A DNA stretch of 43,776 bases from Rhodocyclaceae bacterium (GCA_018262775.1 JADFDU010000019.1:1-43776), one strand, 5' to 3'. Counted from the stretch's first letter, positions 34,485 through 42,732 are shown. Notes: generated by a model from the letters alone, not told the origin. Made by a program: numbers and translations.

Positions 34485-36706
34485 GCGTCAGGCCCTGCTT
34501 CCGGCGCCACGGCAAAACTCTGCGGCGGCAGTCCAGCCAGGTGGCGCTGCCACATCATCTCGAAGGCGCGATCCAGCTCGCGCACACGGCGCGCCGTATC
34601 GAACAGGGAGCACGTCGTGCGATTGCGTGCAAGTTGTTCGCGCACTGCGGCGAGTGCTTCGGGCTGCGTCGCCAGCCGCAACGCCGCTGCCTCATAAGCC
34701 GCCCGGTCGGCGGCGATCAACTCCGGCAGGCCGGCGGCGCGCACGATGCCGGCACTCATGCGCGCGGCCATGGTCTCGCCGGGGCAGGTCAGCACCGGCA
34801 AGCCGGCCCACAGCGCGTCCGCTGCCGTGGTGTGGGCGCCACAATAAAAAGTGTCGAGGAACAGGTCGGCGCAGGCATGGCGCGCCAGGTGCTCCGCATG
34901 CGGCAGGCGCGGCGCGAAGACAAGCCGCTCCGGCGCGATGCCGTGCGTTGCCGCCTCGCGCCGCAGGTTGCGCCGCGCCGCCTCGCCGCCGTCCAGCAGC
35001 CACAGCACGCTGCCCGGCACGCGGGCAAGCAGGCGCATCCACACTGCGAACACGTCCGGTTCGATCTTGTAATTGGCGTTAAAGCTGCAGAAGACGAAGT
35101 CGTGCTGCGGAAGTCCGCAGGCACTGCGCGACGGCACTGTGGCGGCGATCGCCTCGCAATCGTTGTAAATAAAGAGGGTGTCCGGCAGGAACACCAGTTT
35201 CTCGCTCCAGCAAGGCGCCTCTGCGAGCGGCGTTGTAAAGGCGTCGGTGATGCGGTAATTGATCAGTTCCCTGCCCATCGTCCCCGGCATCCCCAGATAG
35301 GACACCCGCAGGGGGGCAGGCTGAAGGGCAAACACCTCGGGGCGGGAATATTCCAGGTGGCCAGCCAGATCAACCAGGATGTCGATACCGTCAGCTGCGA
35401 TACGCGTGGCGATGTCGCGGCTGTCCAGCTCTGACAGTTCCCTGAATACGTCGCACGCCTCGACAATGTGCTGTCTCAGGGGGCCTTCACCGCGATGCAG
35501 GGAATAGCCGAAGACCTCGAAACGGGCGCGATCGCGCAGGGCCAGATGGCGCCAGTGCAATTTCGCGGACGGGTGTTCGCGGAAGTTGGGCGTAATAAAC
35601 CCAAGTCGGATGCGCGTATGCGTCCGCTTACCGCTGCTGTCCGCCGGGGCGGGGCCAGGAGGGAGGGCTGCCGCGCGCGCCTGCGCGGCCAGCGCGATGC
35701 CCCGCGCCAGCGCTTGCTGCTCCGAGGCCGTCAGCGGCAGGGACAGCGCCGTGTGGTACAGCCCCATCTCCTCCAGCGGCGCCGGCGCGCGCTGCAGGTC
35801 GGCGGCCAACTCACGCATGCCGGCGATCAGCCGCTCGCGCTCGCGCCAGTCGCAGGTTTTCTGCCGCTCCAGCAGGCGCGCCAGGCGAATCTGGCGCGGG
35901 TCCAAAGTCAGTCGCTGCGGTACGGCGACACCGGCGGCGGATGCGGCCGCGGCACGGTAAGCAGCGGCGGCGGCGGCATCGGCGGCGCGGGCGCGGGAGA
36001 AGGAGGCGCGGGCTTCTGCGTCACGTCCCAGCATGGCCAGTGCCAGGCCACGCAGCATGAGGCTATCGGCAGCCTGGGGCGCCAGGCGCAGGGCGCGCTC
36101 GGCGGCGGCAAGCGCCTCGGCATGGCGATCCAGCCGCAGCAGCACGTCGGCCAGGTTATAGTGCGCCGCCGCGCTGCCGACATGGCTGCGCACCAGCGCC
36201 TGATTGTCGCGCAACGCCTCTTCCAGTCGCCCGAGCCGGGCCAGCAGGGCGCCGCGATTGAGTCGTGCGCGAAAATCGCCTGGCGCACGCTGCAGCGCCG
36301 CGTCGTAGCGCGCCAGCGCCGCTTGCGCTTCGCCGAGCGCTTCCAGCACGACGCCGGCATCGACCAGAAAGTCAGTCGCCGCAGGACGGCGCCGCAGCAA
36401 TTCCTCGATCTGTGCCAGCGCCTCGCGCGAGCGTTTCGATTCCAGCAGGATGGCAGCGCAGGCGCGGCGGGCCTCATGCAGGTTGGGGTCGAGCCCGAGG
36501 GCACGTTCCATCGCCGACAATGCCGCCTCCGGATTTCGCAGGCTATGGCGCGCAGCGCCGAGCAGAAACCAGGCATGGGCGCAGGCTGGGTCTTCCTCTG
36601 CCGCCTGGATCGCTATCGACTCGGCCCGCGCGAACTCACCCTGGCGCAGCAGGCTCGTCGCCTGCTCCAAAGCAAGATTCGCTGTACCGCTTGAATTGGT
36701 TCCCAT
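34481..36706 (-). CDS. TPR-SPINDLY protein, O-GlcNAc transferase-like glycosyltransferase
   Basis: A 741-residue protein. The first 270 residues are about seven tetratricopeptide repeats (for example ALSAMERALGLDPNLHEARRA and AHYNLADVLLRLDRHAEALAAAERAL). After an Ala-rich linker, the C-terminal half is the SPINDLY/OGT catalytic domain (GT41): LGFITPNFREHP, DILVDLAGHLEYSRPEVFALQPAPLRVSYLG, DFVFCSFNANYKIEPDVF, PGSVLWLLDGG, and CADLFLDTFYCGAHTTAADALWAGLPVLT. Enzymes of this type add sugars to Ser/Thr of proteins; the TPRs bind the acceptor. No signal peptide, so cytoplasmic. It lies 75 bp after the FecR barrel gene and overlaps the PaaK-like gene, which makes the exported FecR protein a candidate acceptor (inference). 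Two copies of the dispersed motif lie inside it. Confidence 0.9.
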   Translation of the reverse strand: MGTNSSGTANLALEQATSLLRQGEFARAESIAIQAAEEDPACAHAWFLLGAARHSLRNPEAALSAMERALGLDPNLHEARRACAAILLESKRSREALAQIEELLRRRPAATDFLVDAGVVLEALGEAQAALARYDAALQRAPGDFRARLNRGALLARLGRLEEALRDNQALVRSHVGSAAAHYNLADVLLRLDRHAEALAAAERALRLAPQAADSLMLRGLALAMLGRDAEARASFSRARAADAAAAAAYRAAAASAAGVAVPQRLTLDPRQIRLARLLERQKTCDWRERERLIAGMRELAADLQRAPAPLEEMGLYHTALSLPLTASEQQALARGIALAAQARAAALPPGPAPADSSGKRTHTRIRLGFITPNFREHPSAKLHWRHLALRDRARFEVFGYSLHRGEGPLRQHIVEACDVFRELSELDSRDIATRIAADGIDILVDLAGHLEYSRPEVFALQPAPLRVSYLGMPGTMGRELINYRITDAFTTPLAEAPCWSEKLVFLPDTLFIYNDCEAIAATVPSRSACGLPQHDFVFCSFNANYKIEPDVFAVWMRLLARVPGSVLWLLDGGEAARRNLRREAATHGIAPERLVFAPRLPHAEHLARHACADLFLDTFYCGAHTTAADALWAGLPVLTCPGETMAARMSAGIVRAAGLPELIAADRAAYEAAALRLATQPEALAAVREQLARNRTTCSLFDTARRVRELDRAFEMMWQRHLAGLPPQSFAVAPEAGPDA
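35904..35927 (+). repeat. Dispersed bipartite motif, copy 6
   Basis: A full match antisense inside the SPINDLY gene, at the TPR-to-catalytic linker. Spacer CGCTGCGGT. Confidence 0.8.
36368..36391 (+). repeat. Dispersed bipartite motif, copy 7
   Basis: A full match antisense inside the SPINDLY TPR region, in a different codon register from copy 6. Spacer CGCCGCAGG. Confidence 0.8.
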
Positions 36707-36744
36707 GCAGGATACTGGAAAGGGCCGTTATTCAGGCCGGCAGG

Positions 36745-36776
36745 GAACCCGGGGGGAGACGAGCCACCCCGGGGAT
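36745..36776 (-). other. GC-rich hairpin between the fecR-barrel gene and the SPINDLY gene
   Basis: CCCGGGGGG and a facing CCxCCCCGGG can pair around GACGAG. No U-run follows on the minus strand, so it is more likely a processing or attenuating hairpin than a full terminator. Confidence 0.4.
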
Positions 36777-36781
36777 TTGAT

Positions 36782-38203
36782 TTATTTCTTGAAAACTGCT
36801 GCCCCGTGGATATCGCCGTAAGTCGTACCGTAGAACTCATAGACCAGACCGGCACGCGCGGCGTTCGCGCCGGCAAAGAAACCAAGAATGGAGGCTCCGC
36901 AACCGCAAATGCAATCTGATCCAGTGCTTGTAACACCAGTAGCTGGGGGGGATGGATATGGGTCTTGATACCCGACAAAAATCGATCCGGTAATACTGCC
37001 ATCCCATGAGGAGGAATAGGTATTGCTACCCATCGGCACGCCGAGCGTGCCGGAAACAGTGCCAGCGCCGAAATTTGCCGTCAGGCTACCGGTGATGGGC
37101 TGGGTGCCGAAAGTGAAGGTGCTGGTGAGACTGTCCCATGCCGTGGGGTAGGTATAGCCCAAGAGGGTGTAGTTGGCCGTGACGTTGCCGAGCTGCAATG
37201 CAGTCATATCCGCCAACGGCGTGGGCATGCCGACGACGTAGTGGACATGCTGCATGTTTTCCACAGAGCCATCATCGTCGAAGGTGCCGTCGATCCAGCG
37301 GCCCCATCCCATGATGCCATCCGTGAGCATGCCCACCGGGGTGCCCTGGGTGACCACTGCCGGCCAATCGTCGTCGGTAAATGACGCCAATGTGCCGTTG
37401 CTGAAGGTCGCCGAGGTGGGATAGGAACCTTCACCACCATCCAGCTTATACATATTGGCCGTGCCGTTGAACACCCCGGCCATGGCAAGGTAATAGCCCG
37501 GGCCGGAGATCAATCCCGTTGACAGCCCAGCCGGCGTACCGTCGCTGTTGGTGTTATCGCCTGCGACAAATCCGGGAAGCTGTCCGTCCTGCGCCGGCGG
37601 CGGCGGGATTTCCGTTTTCTTGTCGGTCATCACCGGCCGCGTGTTGCTGTTGGCGATGTAGGCAGTCTCGCCGCTGTTGAGGATCAGGCAGCCGGCGGCG
37701 TTGCAGATCTCGTTGCTGCCTTCGCCGTTGGTGACGGTGACGCTGTTGCCGTAGGTAACCGAGTATTCGGTGCCGCGGATGCCGATGGTGGCTACCGTGG
37801 TGGTGACGCGGTAGTTGTCGCGGTTGCTGCGGCCGACCAGGCCGGTGATGGTGCGCATGGCGCCCTTGAGCAGGCTGAAAAAGCCCTTCTCGCTGCCGTC
37901 GCTCTTGCCGGCGAAGCGGTAGTCGTCGATGCGGAACTGGGTCTGCGGCGCCAGCGACACTTGCGCGCCGTCGGAAAACCGCACCTGGGCGCGGCCGCTG
38001 CCGGTGTCGATCATCTCACCGTTGCCGATCTCTGCACCCTTGGCCAGCGTACGGCTGCTGCCGTCCGCCGCCAGCGCCTTGACGTCGCCGACGGCGAAAT
38101 CGACGCGCGCCGCGCTGGCCGCCTGGCCGGAAAGGGGGAATGCCGCGGCAAGCGCCGCCATCAGGACGGCACTGGAATGCTTCATCTTGAATTCGTTCGG
38201 CAT
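36782..38203 (-). CDS. FecR-domain surface protein with C-terminal TbpB-like barrel; candidate Slam cargo
   Basis: A 473-residue exported protein. There is a signal peptide at 1-29 (LMAALAAAFPLSGQAASA), then a FecR domain (about 33-190) nearly superposable on the first paralogue, including DTGSGRAQVRFSDGAQVSLAPQTQFRID, VATIGIRGTEYSV and the CNAAGCLIL cysteine pair. A middle region is rich in Gly/Thr/Ser. The last 80 residues alternate as small barrel strands, including GSLTANFGAGTVSGTL and a final GFFAGANAARAGLVYEF, ending IHGAAVFKK. Such ends are seen in TbpB-like and other Slam-dependent proteins. A CICGC cluster precedes the last strands. ATG 38203 has AGGAG 6 nt upstream and lies 12 bp after the Slam-like gene. 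I infer it is secreted to the cell surface by that neighbour. Confidence 0.82.
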   Translation of the reverse strand: MPNEFKMKHSSAVLMAALAAAFPLSGQAASAARVDFAVGDVKALAADGSSRTLAKGAEIGNGEMIDTGSGRAQVRFSDGAQVSLAPQTQFRIDDYRFAGKSDGSEKGFFSLLKGAMRTITGLVGRSNRDNYRVTTTVATIGIRGTEYSVTYGNSVTVTNGEGSNEICNAAGCLILNSGETAYIANSNTRPVMTDKKTEIPPPPAQDGQLPGFVAGDNTNSDGTPAGLSTGLISGPGYYLAMAGVFNGTANMYKLDGGEGSYPTSATFSNGTLASFTDDDWPAVVTQGTPVGMLTDGIMGWGRWIDGTFDDDGSVENMQHVHYVVGMPTPLADMTALQLGNVTANYTLLGYTYPTAWDSLTSTFTFGTQPITGSLTANFGAGTVSGTLGVPMGSNTYSSSWDGSITGSIFVGYQDPYPSPPATGVTSTGSDCICGCGASILGFFAGANAARAGLVYEFYGTTYGDIHGAAVFKK

Positions 38204-38215
38204 GGTGGCTCCTGC

Positions 38216-39541
38216 TTAGAATTCCCTGCGTACGGTGACGGAAACGAGCTCGCGCCTGAAGCGGTTCAGCGCGACGTTCGAGCGGCTGTCGGTGTATTGG
38301 AACTGCGGCGTGACGAGCCAGCTCTTGGCCGGTGTCCACATCACGCCCGCACCCAGATTCCACTGATGATCGGTGCGCGTTTTGAGGAAGAAAGGATCTT
38401 CGGCACCGTAGCGGCGATGCTCATAGCCGAGGTTCGCAAAGGCCTTGGCGTCACGGTGAAAATCGTGCTGCACGCCAACGCGTGCGCCATACAGGGTATG
38501 TCCCAGATGCTCGAAACCGTCCTTCCGCGTAGCCTCGTCGCCAACATAGGCGCCGCCGTAGAACACGGTCTTGAACCCCTTCAGCGCATGAGCGAAGTTG
38601 GCGCCGATGACGAAGCGGTCGGCATTGCGCACTTCCTGCGACATGTAGTGCAGGTCGGAATACTGGATATAGAGGCTGGCCTGGTTGCGGGCATCGTAAT
38701 TGTGCTGCCACTGTGTGGTGAAACCGGCTGCCTCGCGATAGCGGTTGTTGTCCACCCAGAACTGGTTGTACTGCAGGGCTGCACTGAAGACGTCCTTGCC
38801 GTAGGTGCGCACCACGCCGAGATAGGCGTCCGTGGAACCGGTGTCGAAGATATCGACATCGGTATTCATGCGCTTGCTGCCACTCAGACCGGCGGTCAGG
38901 GCCCATTCCTTGTCGAGCGGTTTGCGCAGGTTCAGGCCACCACCGGCCGAGGTGAAAGTGTCGCTGCGGCGGGTGCCGCCCGGACCGAGGGTGAAGATGG
39001 CGCCACCGAAAAGCGGCACGGCGACATTGCGGTCGGCGGTGGCGCTGTTGACGTTGCTGTCGTGGCCGAAAGTGCCCTCGACAAAACCGCGCACGGTGGT
39101 ATGGCCTTCGTCCTCGACGCGCTCGATGGCGGAGAGCAGGCGGTCGATGGTGACGGCGACTTCCGGCGGTACGCCCTGCTTCTTGACGGTCTCGAATTCC
39201 TGCTTGGCGGTCTTGGTCTCGCCCAGCGCGGCATAGGCGCGGGCAATCTCGGCGCGGGCGCGGACATGGTTGGGATCGACGGCGAGCACGCGCTCGAATG
39301 CGAAAACGGCGTTGGTATTCTTGCCGATCTCCAGTGCGGCCAGGCCGAGGAGGAAGTCGTAGTCGGTGTTGCCTGCGCGCTGTCCTTCCAGCGGTTCCAG
39401 CAGGGCATAAGCCGCGTTGGCGTCCCCCTTGTCGAGCAAAGCCTTGGCGTTATCAGTCACGGCATCGGCCAGCACCGCATTCGCTGCCAGCAAGCCGGCC
39501 GCCAGCAACGCCATGCGGATCGTATTTTTCGTTTTCTTCAC
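38216..39541 (-). CDS. Slam-like outer-membrane protein (TPR plus DUF560 barrel)
   Basis: A 441-residue protein. The signal peptide (MALLAAGLLAANAVLA) is followed by TPR-like helices (about 30-145: ALLDKGDANAAYALLEPLEG, FAFERVLAVDPNHVRARAEIARAYAALGETKTAKQEFE) and a C-terminal outer-membrane barrel. The barrel begins RGFVEGTFGHDSNVNSA, the usual DUF560/Slam entry with its DSNVN motif, and ends in the aromatic TVRREF. Slam proteins (type XI secretion) move lipoproteins or soluble cargo with barrel ends across the outer membrane. The start is GTG 39541 with a GGGAAGGGGG ribosome site; the open frame runs 74 codons further but overlaps the small upstream ORF in another frame. The adjacent fecR-barrel gene is the likely cargo. 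Confidence 0.85.
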   Translation of the reverse strand: MKKTKNTIRMALLAAGLLAANAVLADAVTDNAKALLDKGDANAAYALLEPLEGQRAGNTDYDFLLGLAALEIGKNTNAVFAFERVLAVDPNHVRARAEIARAYAALGETKTAKQEFETVKKQGVPPEVAVTIDRLLSAIERVEDEGHTTVRGFVEGTFGHDSNVNSATADRNVAVPLFGGAIFTLGPGGTRRSDTFTSAGGGLNLRKPLDKEWALTAGLSGSKRMNTDVDIFDTGSTDAYLGVVRTYGKDVFSAALQYNQFWVDNNRYREAAGFTTQWQHNYDARNQASLYIQYSDLHYMSQEVRNADRFVIGANFAHALKGFKTVFYGGAYVGDEATRKDGFEHLGHTLYGARVGVQHDFHRDAKAFANLGYEHRRYGAEDPFFLKTRTDHQWNLGAGVMWTPAKSWLVTPQFQYTDSRSNVALNRFRRELVSVTVRREF

Positions 39542-39648
39542 CGAACCCCCTTCCCGACAATCGCCTCGCCGGACAAGCCAATACCCCATTTCGGGTACCC
39601 CAAACACTCGGATGACATTGTAGGTGCTTCTCTCGCGTTTTCCTACAG

Positions 39649-39756
39649 TTAACCCGAAAAAACTACAACATATGGCGCCGGCGTTTGGGCCTGCGCCAGT
39701 CCTACGGGCACCAGCACGGACAGAACGAGAAAACCCAGAAACAAAAAAATACGCAT
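39649..39756 (-). CDS. 35-codon ORF encoding a signal peptide with a short mature tail
   Basis: A short frame, absent from ordinary length cut-offs. It has a start with Arg at position 2, a hydrophobic core FLFLGFLVLSVLV, and a clear signal-peptidase site GLAQA followed by only about 12 residues (QTPAPYVVVFSG). It lies 107 bp upstream of the Slam-like gene on the same strand and just below a possible promoter. It could encode a tiny exported peptide, be a leader ORF, or be the remnant of a longer exported protein. The ribosome site is weak (GGGGCT about 7 nt upstream). Confidence 0.5.
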   Translation of the reverse strand: MRIFLFLGFLVLSVLVPVGLAQAQTPAPYVVVFSG

Positions 39757-39782
39757 ATGGCAAGCCCCGATAGATGCTGGGA

Positions 39783-39810
39783 AGTTTAATTAAATAGCGA
39801 TGAATGTCAA
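39783..39810 (-). promoter_or_regulatory. Possible sigma-70 promoter for the Slam-like locus
   Basis: On the minus strand a perfect -35 TTGACA (39810-39805) is followed after 16 nt by TAAACT (39788-39783, 4 of 6 matches). It lies in an AT-rich stretch that contrasts with the GC-rich surroundings. An inverted repeat ATGTTGT/ACAACAT (39817-39823 and 39835-39841) sits immediately upstream and could be an operator. Confidence 0.45.
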
Positions 39811-39859
39811 TTAGTTATGTTGTATTTTAGATACACAACATTAACTTTATGCCTTAAGG

Positions 39860-39884
39860 CAAAAAAACCGCCCGGAGGCGGTTC
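39860..39884 (-). terminator. Intrinsic terminator of the decarboxylase gene
   Basis: On the minus strand the arms AACCGCC and GGCGGTT (39866-39883, loop TCCG) are followed by a run of seven T. It lies 20 bp after the decarboxylase stop. Confidence 0.92.
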
Positions 39885-39902
39885 TCGATTCGTCTCGTGG
39901 AT

Positions 39903-42137
39903 TTACCTGACGCAATCCACCAGGTAGCGCACCTTGCCGTTCGAGACGTCCTTGACCAGCCCGTGGATGTCGGTCTCGAAGCCCGGAAAGCGCTCATTGA
40001 AATCTCGCGCGTATTGCAAGTAGCGAACGATGGTGCGGTTGAAGCGCTCGCCCGGGATCAGTAGCGGGATGCCTGGCGGATACGGCGTCAGCAGGACGCT
40101 GGTAATGCGGTCTTCCAGCGCGTCGATATTGACGCGCTCGATCTCGCGGTGCGCCATCTTGGCGAAGGCATCGGCAGGGCGCATCGCCGGCACCATGTCG
40201 GAGAGGTACATCTCCGTCGTCAGGCGTGCCACATCGTTCGCTTTGTAGACATCATGGATCTGCCGGCACAGGTCGCGCAGGCCGATGCGCTCGTAACACG
40301 GGTGCTTGGCGACGAACTCGGGCAACACCTTCCACAGCGGATGGTTGCGGTCGTAGTCGTCCTTGAACTGCTGCAGTTCGGTCACCATGGTGTTCCAGCG
40401 GCCCTTGGTGATGCCGATGGTGAACATGATGAAGAAAGAGTAGAGCCCGCACTTCTCGACGATGACGCCATGCTCCGCCAGGTACTTGGTGACGATGGCC
40501 GCCGGGATGCCCCAGTCGGCGAAATCACCGTCGACATCCAGCCCCGGCGTAATGACCGTCGCCTTGATCGGGTCGAGCATGTTGAAGCCGTCGGCCAACT
40601 GGCCGAAACCGTGCCAGCGTTCGCCCGGCTTGAGCATCCACGCCTCGCGCTCTTCGATGCCCTCTTCGGAAAGGTCATCCGGACCCCATACCTTGAACCA
40701 CCAGTCGGCGCCCCATTCCTCGTCCACCTTGCGCATGGCGCGGCGAAAATCCAGCGCCTCGGCGATCGACTCCTCGACCAGCGCCGTGCCGCCGGGCGCT
40801 TCCATCATCGCCGCTGCCACGTCGCAGGAGGCGATGATGGCGTATTGCGGCGAGGTCGAGGTGTGCATCAGGTAGGCCTCATTGAAGACGTCATGGTCCA
40901 GCTTGCGGTTCTCCGAGTCCTGCACCAGGATCTGCGAGGCCTGGCTCAAGCCCGCCAGCAGCTTGTGCGTGGATTGCGTCGAAAACACCATCGACTCCTT
41001 GCAGCGGCGCCGATCGGCGCCGATGGCGTGGTAATCGCCGTAGAAATCATGAAAGGCAGCGTGCGGCAACCAGGCTTCGTCGAAATGCAGGGTGTCGATC
41101 TTGCCGTCGAGCATCTCCTTGATCTCCTCGACGTTGTAGAGGATACCGTCGTAGGTGGACTGGGTGATGGTGAGCACGCGCGGCTGGCCCTTCACCTTCG
41201 AGGCGAAGGGATGGGCGGCGATTTTTCGCTGGATGTTTTCCCAGGCAAACTCGGCCTTCGGAATCGGTCCGATAATGCCGTAGTGGTTGCGCGTCGGCAT
41301 GAGGAACACCGGGATGGCGCCGGTCATGATGATGGCGTGCAGTACCGACTTGTGGCAGTTGCGGTCGACGATGACGATGTCACCCGGCGCCACAGTCGAG
41401 TGCCAGACGATCTTGTTCGACGTCGACGTGCCATTGGTGACAAAGAACAGGTGATCGGCATTGAAGATTCTTGCGGCGTTGCGCTCAGAAGCCGCCACCG
41501 GGCCGGTATGGTCGAGCAACTGGCCGAGCTCCTCCACGGCATTGCAGACATCGGCGCGTAGCATGTTCTCGCCGAAGAACTGGTGGAACATCTGGCCCAC
41601 CGGTGATTTGAGGAAGGCGACGCCGCCCGAGTGGCCCGGGCAGTGCCAGGAATAGGAACCGTCGGCGGCGTAATGTACCAGCGCGCGGAAGAAGGGCGGC
41701 GGCAGCGAATCGAGATAGGCCTTGGACTCGCGCATGACATAGCGGGCGATGAATTCCGGCGTGTCCTCGAACATGTGAATGAAACCGTGCAGCTCGCGCA
41801 GGACGTCGTTCGGAATGTGGCGCGAGGTGCGCGTTTCGCCATAGAGAAAGATCGGAATCTCCGCATTGCGCGCACGCACACCCTTGACGAAGGCGCGCAA
41901 GCCCTCGATGGTTTCCTGCTCCTGGTTGGCCAGCTCTTCGTCATCGATGGAAAGAATGAAGGCCGAGGCGCGGCTCTGCTGCTGCGCGAAGGAGGACAGG
42001 TCGCCGTAGCTGGTGACGCCCAGTACCTCCATGCCCTCCGCCTCCATGGCCTCGGCAAGGCGGCGGATGCCGAGCCCGCTGGCATTTTCCGAGCGGAAGT
42101 CTTCGTCGATGATGATGATCGGGAAATGAAAACGCAT
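39903..42137 (-). CDS. Orn/Lys/Arg decarboxylase (biodegradative type)
   Basis: A 744-residue PLP enzyme of the AdiA/CadA/LdcC/SpeC fold-I family, decarboxylating a basic amino acid to a polyamine or agmatine. It has an N-terminal wing with a receiver-like fold (FPIIIIDEDF... SIDDEELANQE). The core shows YSWHCPGHSGGVAFLKSPVGQ, HLFFVTNGTSTSNKIVWHS, LHFDEAWLPHAAFH and the PLP lysine in STQSTHKLLAGLSQASQI. The C-terminal domain includes LLTPYPPGIPLLIPGERF. Substrate choice among Arg, Lys and Orn is not clear; betaproteobacterial relatives next to dcd are usually called arginine/lysine/ornithine decarboxylases. ATG 42137 (MRFHFPIII) has AGGAG upstream. It lies 28 bp after dcd. Confidence 0.92.
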   Translation of the reverse strand: MRFHFPIIIIDEDFRSENASGLGIRRLAEAMEAEGMEVLGVTSYGDLSSFAQQQSRASAFILSIDDEELANQEQETIEGLRAFVKGVRARNAEIPIFLYGETRTSRHIPNDVLRELHGFIHMFEDTPEFIARYVMRESKAYLDSLPPPFFRALVHYAADGSYSWHCPGHSGGVAFLKSPVGQMFHQFFGENMLRADVCNAVEELGQLLDHTGPVAASERNAARIFNADHLFFVTNGTSTSNKIVWHSTVAPGDIVIVDRNCHKSVLHAIIMTGAIPVFLMPTRNHYGIIGPIPKAEFAWENIQRKIAAHPFASKVKGQPRVLTITQSTYDGILYNVEEIKEMLDGKIDTLHFDEAWLPHAAFHDFYGDYHAIGADRRRCKESMVFSTQSTHKLLAGLSQASQILVQDSENRKLDHDVFNEAYLMHTSTSPQYAIIASCDVAAAMMEAPGGTALVEESIAEALDFRRAMRKVDEEWGADWWFKVWGPDDLSEEGIEEREAWMLKPGERWHGFGQLADGFNMLDPIKATVITPGLDVDGDFADWGIPAAIVTKYLAEHGVIVEKCGLYSFFIMFTIGITKGRWNTMVTELQQFKDDYDRNHPLWKVLPEFVAKHPCYERIGLRDLCRQIHDVYKANDVARLTTEMYLSDMVPAMRPADAFAKMAHREIERVNIDALEDRITSVLLTPYPPGIPLLIPGERFNRTIVRYLQYARDFNERFPGFETDIHGLVKDVSNGKVRYLVDCVR

Positions 42138-42165
42138 GGCCCGTGCTCCTGTCGGCGTTACCGGA

Positions 42166-42732
42166 TCAGATCTTGGGCAGGGTGACGCCGACCTGCCCCT
42201 GGTACTTGCCGCCGCGGTCCTTGTACGAGGTTTCGCACACCTCGTCAGACTCGAAAAACAGCACCTGCGCAATGCCCTCGTTGGCATAGATTTTCGCTGG
42301 CAGGGGCGTGGTGTTGGAGAACTCCAGCGTGACGTAGCCTTCCCATTCCGGTTCGAAGGGTGTGACGTTCACGATGATGCCGCAACGCGCATAGGTGCTC
42401 TTGCCAAGGCAAATCGTCAGCACGTTGCGCGGAATGCGGAAATACTCGACGGTGCGCGCCAGGGCAAAAGAGTTGGGCGGAATGATGCAATGTTCGCCTT
42501 GCACCTCGACGAAGGAATTGGGATCGAAGTTCTTCGGGTCGACGATGGTGCAGTTGATGTTGGTGAACAGCTTGAACTCGTTCGAGCAGCGGATATCGTA
42601 GCCATAGCTGGAGGTGCCGTAGGAGACGATCTTGCGGCCGTCGACTTCGCGCACCTGGCCGGGCTCGAACGGCTCGATCATGTTGTGCTCTTTCGCCATG
42701 CGGCGAATCCACTTGTCGGACTTGATGCTCAT
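42166..42732 (-). CDS. dcd: dCTP deaminase
   Basis: A 188-residue trimeric dUTPase-fold enzyme converting dCTP to dUTP, the main dUMP source for ThyA in proteobacteria. It has [80 protein letters not shown] (nucleotide-binding Arg and catalytic Glu in EGYVTLE) and the C-terminal [12 protein letters not shown]. Its length matches other Dcd proteins (about 190), and a monofunctional type is indicated. It follows apbC, with the hairpin array between, and is probably co-transcribed with the decarboxylase. Confidence 0.97.
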   Translation of the reverse strand: MSIKSDKWIRRMAKEHNMIEPFEPGQVREVDGRKIVSYGTSSYGYDIRCSNEFKLFTNINCTIVDPKNFDPNSFVEVQGEHCIIPPNSFALARTVEYFRIPRNVLTICLGKSTYARCGIIVNVTPFEPEWEGYVTLEFSNTTPLPAKIYANEGIAQVLFFESDEVCETSYKDRGGKYQGQVGVTLPKI

